Shown here: in pieces, positions 1-9,770 of the stretch | Layout of the letters: every line of letters starts with the position of its first letter | How positions within the stretch are numbered: the first letter of the stretch is position 1 | Origin: Plectrocnemia conspersa | Taxonomy: Eukaryota > Arthropoda > Insecta > Trichoptera > Polycentropodidae | Length of the DNA: 64,000 bases | Reading direction: 5' to 3' | Assembly (NCBI GenBank): GCA_009617715.1 | Contig: VTFK01000065.1 | Location: 1-64,000, forward strand | Translations under genes and position numbers: made by a program | Notes under the pieces: model-generated | The model's input: the letters and a program-made list of their open reading frames with translations, nothing else | The model's database searches: none | What the model was told of the DNA's origin: nothing

Positions 1-1000
1 GAAGTTTAATCGTGACTTTACGTTGTTGACTGACTAGGGACAAAAACGGTGCCATCAATTATTTGGGTGATCAACAAAATCGGGCGCTCCATAAAGTTCA
101 AATTAGAAACTTAAGAATACTTTTTAATCAAAGGTTGGAGTTTAGTCTTTGTCTTAATATGTCACAGGTTAAAATAAATTCTTTATGACGTAAAAATATA
201 TGTATGAGCTAATAAAAATTTCTAATATAAAAAAAAATATTTTAAGATATTCTAGGATTGCATAAATTCGCGTCAATATGTATAGTTTTCGATTTTTAAA
301 TTTCAAACTGAATATACGTATATTTGTTCTGATAAGTACGTAAAGTATTGTTTAAATTTTGTAATACATCTTCCATATGTTTGTGATTGTGATACATCTC
401 AATCAAAATTCTGTTAATTTATTTCAAGATACTTTTAACTAATCGTTACAACTATATTTTTTATTGTAAAAAAATGTTTAAATTAGATATACATTACTTT
501 ATATATTTATACAATATATACAATTATGTATATATATATATATATATTGTACATTTATATTTAAATGTAGTATATTATATTATATGAACGAAATTAATTG
601 TAACACAATAATGTTAAAAGTTCAAAGCTTGCTTTGTGCTGTTTATGCTGAAGAGTTCAAAGGAATTGAGTTTTGTCTACTTTGTATACATTTCAATTTT
701 AAAGTCATTCGGACAGATAATATACGATTTTTAAACATACCGAAACGTACAATTAATATTCCATGTTGATTAATTTTTGTATACAAGTTACCAGTTGGCT
801 CGTCAATATTTACATTGAACACAATTCACAATCAATTAACAATTCATACACACTGCAACATATACGCCTTTTTAATTTTTTGTTAACATTATACATATTT
901 TTATTGATAATTAAATAAAATTCTTAAAATCTAGCATACATTACTTGATTATTACAAAACGACTAATAAAGTGGAAGCGATCGCTGTATTTAGGAGATAA
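1..1000. other. AT-rich spacer, no gene seen
   Basis: Low-complexity AT-rich DNA. The only ordered feature is a (TA)n microsatellite at about 529-548. Short open frames here are what such composition gives by chance; no protein motif was recognised in them. Confidence 0.7.
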
Positions 1001-1004
1001 TTAA

Positions 1005-1530
1005 TGCTCGGGATATTTCTGTGATTAAATTTTCAGTCGGTGTACTACCGAGTCAAGAGCAGTTTCATTCTTCCGATTCATTTCAGCCGGTACATCGGCG
1101 AAGTGATTTATTTCAGCGTTTTCTTGTCAGTGCTCCAGTTTCGTAAGCCGCTTGCCGACATAAGAATTTCAAATGAAAAAGTCCGACGGGCAACGAGTGC
1201 AGTTCAGTAATGAACACTTTAATTTGCTCAAAGTGACATCCACTCTCCCGAACGCTCAAATTCGTCGAACGAAAATAAACATTTATTTTCGATGAAACTG
1301 TTCGCGAGCTTTTGACGTTCGCCCAACGGCCATCGTCGAAAATTCCACGAACCTACATAAAAGAAACAATATTACCAGCGACGATCAAAGGGTTTTCAAC
1401 TGACAGGGGTCATGTTTTACCGTTTAATTTTAATTTTCACAGGCTAAATTACGCAATTCGCAAGCGAAACGGTGCAAGGTCGGTCAGCATAGCTGGCTAT
1501 CTCATTAATGTTACAAAATTTTAATCTACT
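1005..1530. promoter_or_regulatory. GC-richer island 1 (candidate conserved non-coding DNA)
   Basis: Composition changes sharply from the AT-rich flanks to mixed, CpG-containing sequence, e.g. around 1130-1330. An initiator-like TCAGTC lies at 1033-1038, but no convincing TATA or downstream promoter element accompanies it. The 70-codon open frame at 1312-1524 has no recognisable motif. The island resembles others in this window; a regulatory role is inferred from composition only. It could also be an untranslated exon. Confidence 0.3.
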
Positions 1531-2320
1531 TATGATAAGCTACCTTTGACACAGCCGACTAAATATATCATGTATATGCATATTTTATCTGCTGTTTAAA
1601 TATAATTTTGGTGAGCAATTGAGCGTCATAATAAAATTTCTATATAAATTGCAAAAAAAAACAGATTTGATAAATCGAATCTTTTTTTTATAATGAGACT
1701 TTAAAATAAGTATTACATTTGAGACTTATAAATAAGTCTCTTAAAAGTATGATGATATTTTAGGCGTAGATGATACGATGCGGATATTTAAAATCATACA
1801 AATTATAACATAATTTTATGAAATAATCATTAGTAAATAATTTTTATCTTGTACAATTATAAACATATATTATGTCATTGTATTTTTAGAGTAGGTCTCG
1901 TATATACTACGCTACATAGGGAGGGACTAAAAGTAACTTTATTATTTAAAATTTAATAAATCTACCTTGGTAATGTTTCATTTTTTTTTTAATTTCAAGA
2001 AATAATAACTTTAAGAATACTTTATGGAAACAATACGGGCAAAGCGCACTTAAATTTTCTTTGAACATCAGCACTCTACTGTCCACACCCAGTGCCATTC
2101 ATGTGCCATTTTATTAAAAAAGTTCCAGTTCAAAGAAAAGATTGATTTTCCATTTCCTGGGACAAATTTTTGCCAGGGATTTCTCACTAAGACCCCGCTA
2201 AGGTCGTATTTAATATTTAATGTGTACAGATTAATGCTAATAAAGATATAGGGAAATTCAACAGAAGTCGTTCTTAATATCTTGCATTCAGTCACACTTC
2301 TCTAAATCGCATACTAAGTG
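1531..2320. other. AT-rich spacer
   Basis: No transposon motif or convincing open frame was recognised. The 75-codon minus frame at 2068-2295 has no recognisable domain. Confidence 0.6.
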
Positions 2321-2410
2321 TCATAAAATATATTATTTTCATGTATGTAGTAGACGTCATAAATATTTTATGACGTCTACTACATATATGAAAATAATAT
2401 TTTTTTTTTA
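2321..2410. repeat. Foldback palindrome, 32-bp arms
   Basis: Two arms at 2330-2361 and 2369-2400 are reverse complements with a single mismatch and a 7-nt AT loop. Each arm contains GTAGTAGACGTCATA or its complement. Weaker complementarity (TCATAAAA / TTTTATGA) extends outward. This is the shape of a small foldback MITE or a cruciform-forming repeat. No target duplication could be assigned. Confidence 0.75.
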
Positions 2411-2424
2411 TGAATATATTTGAC

Positions 2425-2960
2425 AAGGTTCGTAATTATTTATTATTAGAAAAATCGTCGGAACTTCGTTTATTTGAGCGATAGTAGACAGTTTGTAACA
2501 TATGGTGGCCCATTTCTAAAGGACATCTTACTTATTCGGGGGTTCCTCAAGGGTCCAGCCTGGGCCCTCTGCTCTTTTTTTCTTATGTATGCAGATGATT
2601 TAAAATTGTTTAGATGGATTTAATCTATTGAAGAATTTTACAGCCTGCAGAGTGATTTTATTTCTCTATTGAGATGAGCTTTCGTCAACCATCTGTTCTC
2701 AGTATCAGAAAGTGGCATATTGCGTAATTTTCATGATCTCGTTTGCCATCAGATTTTTCCATCAACCTTGGTGAAAAATTTTTGATTAGAGAAACATTTC
2801 GGAATCATTTTTGAAAGCACGTGAAATCTTCCAAGGTGCTAGGAATTGCAATGAGAAAAGCATTCCACTTTGACAATTCGTCAGTTATTCGCATCCTCTA
2901 TGAAACTTTATTTCACAGTATTTTTGAATCAGGATCTATAATTTATTATCCCTAAATACC
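2425..2960 (+). pseudogene. Decayed non-LTR reverse transcriptase
   Basis: Conceptual translation in shifting frames gives ordered RT landmarks. First comes a segment of LSDSRQFVTYGG type, then YSGVPQGSSLGPLLF (RT motif B', about 2535-2580). An apparent deletion brings YADDLKLFR (catalytic motif) directly after it at about 2585-2615. Further on, a piece like LGIAMRKAFHF and ILYETLFHSIFESGSIIYYP (about 2840-2945) matches the post-RT segment of jockey/CR1-type enzymes. Frameshifts and stops separate the pieces, so it is a pseudogene. The clade (jockey, CR1 or relative) is not resolved, and no poly(A) end or duplication was found. Confidence 0.75.
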
Positions 2961-3325
2961 AGTCAAGTCCATGGGTACCGTGCTCCGAGTTTGTGTTACC
3001 ATTGACGTCAATCATAGTGTTTAATAATTGTATATTTCTTATATGTATTTGCTTTATAAAGGTATGTATATGTATTTGTTTACAATTTAATAAAATAATC
3101 GCATTTGATCTTCGGGCATTCACAATCCAGAAAGCTTGAAATATTTGGAGATAAATAAAAAATTAGAGCCAATCGCATTAGCTTTTAGCTTTAGATAATT
3201 AAAATTATTTTTAAAAGTATTTTTTTTTTACGATATTAGTTTATAAAGAGTATTGTGGTAATTTATAGATTTTAAAAGTTTACGTGGCTACTGTATAAGA
3301 TTAGGAAAATATAGATATACTTTAT
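2961..3325. other. AT-rich spacer
   Basis: Nothing recognisable between the RT relic and the SINE at 3.3 kb. Confidence 0.6.
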
Positions 3326-3410
3326 CTGTGATGATCGATCAGAATTCAAACCCAGGTCTTTCAAGTCAATAGTCAGTGACATATTTCACTCGTCTATCAT
3401 GTTGGTTATT
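3326..3410 (-). mobile_element. tRNA-derived SINE, copy A (partial)
   Basis: Shares the TGTGATGATCGATC terminus with the copy at 23.4 kb and the CCCAGGTCT block with the copy at 46.0 kb. Read on the minus strand, GGGTTTGAATTC (about 3342-3353) resembles a pol III B box. This copy lacks the internal stretch, about 40 bp, present in the other two. It is non-coding and its activity is unknown. Confidence 0.5.
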
Positions 3411-3800
3411 AAAAAAAATCCATAGAATATTTCAGAATACTTTTATACAAAACTGGACTTTAAATGAGTCTTAAAACGCTATATTTGTAACTAAAATATT
3501 ATTAATGGCCCATTTACAGAAATGGTCTTTTGCCAATGCTTTAACAAAGAATAAATGCATTGTTTATAGAAATATTTATTTTTTCAGAGGTTATTACTCT
3601 AATAATTAGATTTTCTATTTTGAAGAAATAAGTCTAAATGTTCAAAAATCTATTAATCTGTAGGATAAAGATTAGCGTAATATGGGGAAGTGGTAACATT
3701 TTGAATTTTAATTTGTTTAATTTGGAACATTAAATAATGAAAAAAAATTTGTAATATTTAGAAGCTTTATCGCTATAAATGTTAAGCTCCAACATCGGAT
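3411..3800. other. AT-rich spacer
   Basis: No recognisable element. Confidence 0.6.
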
Positions 3801-3852
3801 GTTTTATGGTTATGGTTAATGGTTTTATATGGTTTTATGGTTATGGTTTATG
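3801..3852. repeat. Short imperfect direct repeat
   Basis: The 17-mer GTTTTATGGTTATGGTT occurs at 3801-3817 and again at 3832-3848 in a GGTTTTAT-rich low-complexity tract. It directly follows, and may have interrupted, the 3' side of the mariner transposase relic. Confidence 0.7.
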
Positions 3853-4145
3853 GGTAATTTTCTGTGCATGGTTTCAATTTATCTACAACATGATTCTGCT
3901 GTAATAGGCTCGCTGGTTTAAGAAACGATCATTGAATAGTTTTCCCATAATTCTACTTCACTGACATCGTATTCTTTTTCGAATGCAAACTTTGTCTTGG
4001 AATTGTCATTATTTATCGCAGGAATTTACTATATTCATGAATGATTCTCTGTTGTTTCCAAAAACAAATGACGAAGAGACTTCGAAACTTTTTTGCTTTT
4101 GCCTTTCGGTCAGTTTGTGCGGTACCAATTTGCCCATCTTTTATG
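3840..4145 (-). pseudogene. mariner-family transposase relic
   Basis: Minus-strand translation from about 4140 downward reads MGKLVPHKLTERQKQKSFEV, then SSSFVFGNNRESF, then IVNSCDK. This matches the mariner block WVPHEL-T-xxQ...R-xxxCxxLLxRxxxxPFLxRIVTCDEKW. The CD of SCDK is where the second catalytic Asp of the D,D(34)D triad would sit. After a frameshift comes FLNQ, then ITAESCCR-stop-IETMHRKLPIN, matching the family's FLNPGETITAEKYCxQIxxMHRKL segment. Stops and frame changes show that it is dead. The N-terminal DNA-binding part and the last catalytic Asp (HDNARPH region) were not found, and no TIRs were identified. Confidence 0.8.
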
Positions 4146-4795
4146 ACATTTGGTTGCGTGAAAAACCTCGTTTACTACGAGTGTCCAAACAGCTTTTCTT
4201 GTGAATTAACCTTAACAGGGTTTCTTAGTCTTTTGTCAATAACGGCAGATAAAGGTATTTTACGAATATAAGATTGTTAATAAAAAAATCTTTAACTAAA
4301 GCAATACAGTTCTCTGTTTTACAGTAACTTCACCGAATCCTAAGTTTACGTTCTCGTGGCCTGCGCCGCTTAGAAAAATATATTTGTTTATCACAAATGT
4401 CTTGTTCCAATCATAATATATTTCAGGCTAAGTATAAATCTGTCACTTGATATGAAACAACCTAATACACATATTGATGTAATAAAAAAAACACGAAATT
4501 GAAATGATAAGTCTTTCACTATAATGATATCTGATATGTTTTCATCGATATCTATTGTCTAGAATTAAGAATCTAAGATATGTCACTCTTATACTACGTC
4601 TACGATGAGTAGATACAATATTATATATAATTGCCAAGCTTACACACTAGATTCTTAAATACAAAATTTCCAATGCAAATTTACAAATTCAATGTCCTCT
4701 GTTTTAAAATTTAATATTTAATTTTGTCAAACAACGGACACTGAAAATGTTTTAAGAGCTTAAAGCTATTAAATCTTGAATGGGATATTTAAATA
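4146..4795. other. AT-rich spacer
   Basis: Upstream mariner sequence may extend a little into the left end. The rest holds nothing recognisable. Confidence 0.5.
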
Positions 4796-4799
4796 ATAA

Positions 4800-5170
4800 T
4801 TCGCATACTGTTGACCCGAAAAGGGCAGGAGGGGGGGTGTTCGCAAATATTAAACAAACAAGAGGCAAAAGTTAAAAGGTACTGCGCGACATTAAAAGTG
4901 TCTTAATAATTAATAATAGTTAAGGACGGATTTGTTTGTTTGATGGTTATCAAATTTTTGATGCAGCACTCCCTGAATATTTATCGCTGAATTATTTTTA
5001 TCACTTGATATGCTCGGAGGTAAATTATGCCGCTTCATCCCCTTTCGTGTGTAATCGTTTTATTGTAATTGGCTTATACGTTGATAGATAGAGGGATGAT
5101 AAAGGGAGGCTCGTGTAACATAGAGCCGTGTAATTACTACTGATAAAAAGTTAATTAAAATTCAAACTCG
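4800..5170. promoter_or_regulatory. GC-richer island 2 (candidate non-coding element)
   Basis: Mixed-composition DNA with a G7 run near 4830 and a small hairpin (GGCTC ... GAGCC, about 5107-5126). It has several TTATCAC/GATAAA-type A/T cores set in CpG-containing sequence. No open frame of note. A regulatory role is only inferred from the contrast with the flanks. Confidence 0.25.
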
Positions 5171-6880
5171 GGATTGGAATTTATTACTTGCATAGTAATA
5201 GGAACTAGGTGAGGCCTGGTTTCTCTGTATTATCTACATTGACTACAAGACAATGTTAATCATGTAACAAAGCGGTTAAAAGAATTTATATTGTAAAATA
5301 ATCATTTTTATTGACATAGTATCTAAACGTAAATAACAGTAACGTGACAAAAGTCTATTTTAAATACGTACATTAATTTAATCATTGCCACCGACAAAAA
5401 AAAAAAGGATAAAATGTAACGGTGTTTCAACGTTGAAAAATATACTTTTTCTTTAACGAGCGAACAGAATAGATTACTTTTTCGTGTTCGAAATTTCATT
5501 TCGTCGGATTGAAATGTTTTAATCACGAAACTTTAGAGGTTGTGTTTTTTTTATTGCGTCTTCTTCATTCTATCTTTCGATTTCTCGTAGTACTCACTTC
5601 TGAAATGAACAAATATTTCATTTCCTGCGGACCTCTGTAACTTGCTTTCTTCCAGTGAGCGCCGGAATGAGGGCCAATAAATCTAATACTAAGGGAGATA
5701 CGTACTTATATACTTATATTAAGTGGATATATGTACGAATGCGTACCGAAGGTTCTACTGATTTTATTTCAATTTACTATAAAAAAAACAACGATGGTTA
5801 ATTTGCTTAGTACACACTTAACCAATGTAAATGATGGTTAAAATTAATACAAATTAAAATAAACTATATTTTTTTTTATGATTTAATTTAATATAAAAAT
5901 AGTAAAAGCTGATTTTATAAAAATAGTTTGAGAGCGGTCTGGCTTTAGTCTGACAATTATATTTACTAATAACCCATGACAAATCATGTCAAAGGTTTGC
6001 TCAAAACCCGTGAATTTTGCCACAGTTCTGGTGAATATTAAAAGCGTAAAACGGACGAGATGCTGTTAGTCCAACAAAACTTGCCAAAAATTGTTGGTAA
6101 AATACGTACCAAAGATTATGTTTATGGCAATAAGTTCAAGCAAAGTGTTGCAAATTAGTGCTGTGAATTTACAGCAGGAAAAAGACAATCCGTTGTCACT
6201 AATTAACATATTAAAAAAAATTGAATATGCTTTTAACGATGAATGAACTAAATTAATAATAGCAAAAAATGTTCATGATGATAGAATTACCGAAATATTA
6301 TGGTATAAAAAATGGATGTCGAAATAAAAAGGAGTTTAGAATTTATGACGTTGTAGTCAATAAACACGTTTCCAGGCTCACTAAATGCACTGCTGAATAA
6401 TAAATATGGAGATGTCAATCCTGAAATAAGGCGCTTTAAAAATATTTTAGACTGTTAATTTTTTATTATCTAAAATTATTTGGCTTATATTTATAATAAC
6501 TACTTATACAATATATAGATTTTTTTTAGCAAAAGTCTTGAAAAGTTATGAATTGATTCGTATCTATAAAGTTCATGAATCCTTCATTATAATAATAAAT
6601 AATTGTCCATGTATGTATGACTTTGAGTTCGATACTGATAATTATATATTTATATAAACTATTTATACAAAATATTGTATTGTTTTAGGGAAAAGTAATG
6701 TTACGTTATTTTTAAATTATATTTTAACATCCCTAGATAGAGTTGCGCTAAAAATATTTGTAAGTGAAATGCTCTCGTTAGGAGTTGAGCCATTGTGGTT
6801 CAAATATTTGTTTAAAGATACGACGTTAGAATATTCAAAGATTGCTTGTCACAAACAAGAGGCCCCCGCCAGATTATCTC
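5171..6880. other. AT-rich spacer with a possible decayed ORF
   Basis: Around 5990-6460 the DNA is less simple. A plus-strand frame with stops reads TDEMLLVQQNLPKIVGKIRT and later TFPGSLNALLNNKYGDVNPE. This looks like worn coding DNA, perhaps of a transposon, but no family was recognised. The rest is AT-rich. Confidence 0.3.
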
Positions 6881-7065
6881 AGCAATAAATAATTTATAGC
6901 GGCAAGAATGCTCCGTACTTTTGCGGCATCCCCTTCGCTCGCAATCCCGCGAGGTTTCAAACCCTGGAAAAATGTCAACCCTGTCCTGGCACCTCGGGGG
7001 ATTCGCAGTGAGGGTGAAGTTATTGTAAAAAGCAGGGGGAGCGAACCTTCATTTTCTCAATAATT
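6880..7065. promoter_or_regulatory. GC-richer island 3 (candidate non-coding element)
   Basis: About 180 bp of CpG-containing sequence with clear AT-rich borders. No ORF, tRNA fold or promoter motif was recognised. Confidence 0.25.
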
Positions 7066-7171
7066 CAATATTGCAATAAAAAAAATTGTCGTATATATCC
7101 CGAGCGATTCGAAATTCCACTATATTGGGTCTTTATATTCATATGAAAAAACACTGATTTTATTGTAACGC

Positions 7172-7486
7172 GTGGGCGAAGTGAATTATTGCCTTCCTGG
7201 GCGACATATGAAAGTGTTCAAATTGAATGAAAAATGTATTAGGTGCCACTGCAGAAATATAATAACATATTATATTAAATCAAGCAGAGTTTCGTGTCTT
7301 TGCGATGAGTGTTTTTGTGTGCGGGGTGTGGAAAAACAAATCGAAAAAATCAAATGTAAACTCGCGTTATTCTTCATATTGGCTCAGACGTCTCGTGTTT
7401 GCTTTATAAAAATAAAATATTACCAATGTTTGAAATATAAAATTGATATGCATTTATTCGTCTATGTAAAAATAAAGTTAGGTTAG
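7172..7486 (+). CDS. Possible small Cys-rich ORF (doubtful)
   Basis: An open frame of 104 codons beginning at GTG. The first ATG is at 7208, giving about 92 residues. It contains CIRCHC and CLCDECFCVRG clusters, which superficially suggest a metal-binding knuckle, but spacing fits no family I recognise. In DNA this AT-rich, one such frame in 64 kb is expected by chance, and no splice or promoter context supports it. Confidence 0.12.
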   Translation: MGEVNYCLPGRHMKVFKLNEKCIRCHCRNIITYYIKSSRVSCLCDECFCVRGVEKQIEKIKCKLALFFILAQTSRVCFIKIKYYQCLKYKIDMHLFVYVKIKLG

Positions 7487-7884
7487 ATATTTCAAAGTTA
7501 AAAGATTTTTAACTTTATAAGCATAAAGATTTACATATATTTTTGGAACGTATTTGCATTTATTACTTCGTAATAAAAATAAGTAGAAATGTATTTACAG
7601 TTAAATATTTTTTACATAATATAATTATATATGTTTATTACTTGCTAATAAATATTATTTTTTATATTTAAATAACATGATAGTTATTATATATTATACT
7701 TATACGATAATATTATTTTCTGGTTTTTTAATTAATTAATTACATATTATTATTTTTTAATAAAAATTTAAAAATTATTGTATATTCATATTTGTTAAGT
7801 TTCTGGTACATTTTTATATATTAGGCTTTTTAGTATATGAGAAAACAGTCACACAGTAAGCTTAATAAAGCAATTCTGTAAGGT
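7487..7884. other. Very AT-rich spacer
   Basis: Low-complexity A/T DNA without recognisable features. Confidence 0.7.
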
Positions 7885-7889
7885 AAATC

Positions 7890-8260
7890 CTGTTGTTAAA
7901 TTCGCTGTAGAGAGTTATGGGGTGTTCACTCTTATGACCAATACATATTTGCAGTCGCTCGTTTGCATCCAACCTGTTGTTTCGATTTAACCGTCAATTT
8001 CGATTTGAATGCAATGCCAGTTTTAAAAAAAATAAAAAAAAATACCACAACATAAAAAATAAGGGTGCAAATTAACAAGGAATTATTTTAAGAGATATAT
8101 GCATTTCGATAAATTTATGTTCCATAAAACGAATTGTTTGTGCATTCATGTTAGGGAAATCTCCAGATTTTTTTTTCGGAAAAAAATTCGTTGCAGAAAG
8201 TTATTTATAAGGTGTTCACTGTTCTGACTAGCTACCACTTGTTCGCAAGTAATTCATCAC
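7890..8260. repeat. Pair of diverged direct repeats
   Basis: The segment at about 7898-7960 (AAATTCGCTGTAGAGAGTTAT, then GGTGTTCACTCTTATGAC) is repeated in diverged form at about 8185-8245 (AAATTCGTTGCAGAAAGTTA, then GGTGTTCACTGTTCTGAC). Spacing is about 290 bp. This could be two copies of a small dispersed repeat or an internally duplicated one. No ends were defined. Confidence 0.55.
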
Positions 8261-8319
8261 AAACGTTTTATTTACTAAATATTGCTCATTTAAATTGTTA
8301 AGGTGTTAGAAAAACAATT

Positions 8320-8650
8320 CGCGATGGAGTTGTGGAGTAAATATTCTGCAAACTGCCGTCAGTTTAAGCTGTGGGCGACTCTGTGATTCAACCAGTCGTC
8401 AACTGCATCTCGCTGTTGATGGGGGCACCGCAGTGGCTGCTGCTTAAATCTAGTTGGGCTCCACCTGCCAAGAGCTTATGGTTATATCTGGCGACGACTG
8501 ACCCTGGCAGTGGTAATGCGAGCGCGCTTTTGGCAGATACTTTTTAACTGTTTGCGGCTCGTGGCTCGTGGCTCGTGGCATGGACTAAAGAGAGAGGTAG
8601 TCACGTGCTTGCTGTACTTCTGCAAAGCACTTTAATGCGCGACTGACTTT
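8320..8650. promoter_or_regulatory. GC-richer island 4 with GGCTCGT triplet repeat
   Basis: Mixed-composition DNA that includes three tandem GGCTCGT units near 8557-8578 and a CACGTG E-box near 8603. The reading frames are short. Exonic or enhancer DNA are both possible; neither is shown. Confidence 0.25.
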
Positions 8651-9115
8651 TCTTATTGTGTAAAAATTCGTTAGCCTGGCTATGTTAAATTTTATGATTC
8701 ACTATGGGCAATAACCCAAACAAATAAAAATTATTTTTATATATTTTTTGGTCTTTCACATTTCATTACTACGCAAATTAAATTTTCCTTTAACTTTTCC
8801 ATTTACAATATAACGTTGCTATGGTCTATTTTTATTCATCGCCAGTTGATATTAATACTTTTAAAAGGGTTATAATTTAAGTAAAAGCCCTTTATAAAAT
8901 ACTCACTGTTTTGATAATGACGAAAATAATTGTTAGTATTACAGCATTATTATTTCCATGATAAAATTAACTTAATAAATACATATTTATTTTCGATTTT
9001 TTTATAAATAATATTTAATAATTAAAAGGACATTTCAATAATTATGGCATAATAATAAAAAAATGGGAAAATTAATAAACGACCTTGGCACAATTTCTGT
9101 GCGCGAAAAATACGA
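8651..9115. other. AT-rich spacer
   Basis: Nothing recognised. Confidence 0.6.
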
Positions 9116-9119
9116 AAAT

Positions 9120-9770
9120 CTCAGTGTTTTTTTATCCGTACTGTACATGTATCGATATTAAAAGCATCGCACGCGAGCTTTATTGTGAATCTGCCAATGG
9201 CGTTGAAATTTGACGCTGAAGCGTCACGCGTGTCGTTATTAAGCGTCTGCAATTCAGCAGATCGTTTCCGAGTGGGAGACAGAGAAAGAGAGAGAAATTG
9301 CGTATATATTTTTTTATTGTTGTGCCCGTAATACATTTTTATTAAAATTTGACACACCCGCGAATTTTATAGTGGGACGTGACTCGCGCCCCGGGCGCCC
9401 CGTAAAACGCGGGCGGGTAAAATATTTTCTCAGCGGCGATAAAACCTCAAGTAGTCTTTAACGAAATCTCGCGAGTCGTAAAGACTTTGAGGCGGCGTTA
9501 ACTCGCCGACTTTATTCGGAATGCGTGCGGAATGCCAAACAGCCGACCCTCAGTTGACACATCCGACTGTTTGTCTTCGCTCCAGGTGATTTGCCCTGCA
9601 TCGAAATTTACCGCTACGATTCGCTCGAATGTTCCGCTACGCACTCAAAAGGCTCTACGCCATAGCGCTACTGTGCTTCGCACAATCCGGATATTGAAAC
9701 ACCGATTGATTTTCGAAAAAACGCAATGAACACGTGAGAGAAGGCTTCTGCGGAAATCGAGGGCAACGTT
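9120..9770. promoter_or_regulatory. GC-richer island 5 (largest CpG content in the left half)
   Basis: Includes a GAGAGA-type tract (about 9280-9297, RC orientation of GAGA-factor sites) and a strongly GC-rich core at about 9375-9420. After the core come repeated GCGATAAAA/CGTAAA words. Open frames at 9121-9357 and 9532-9729 have no recognisable domain. The features fit a promoter or enhancer-type element, but no TSS signal is decisive. Confidence 0.3.

Noticed and set aside
3983..4271. Two overlapping plus-strand frames of 73 and 76 codons
   Set aside because: They are antisense to the mariner transposase relic, whose motifs read on the minus strand.
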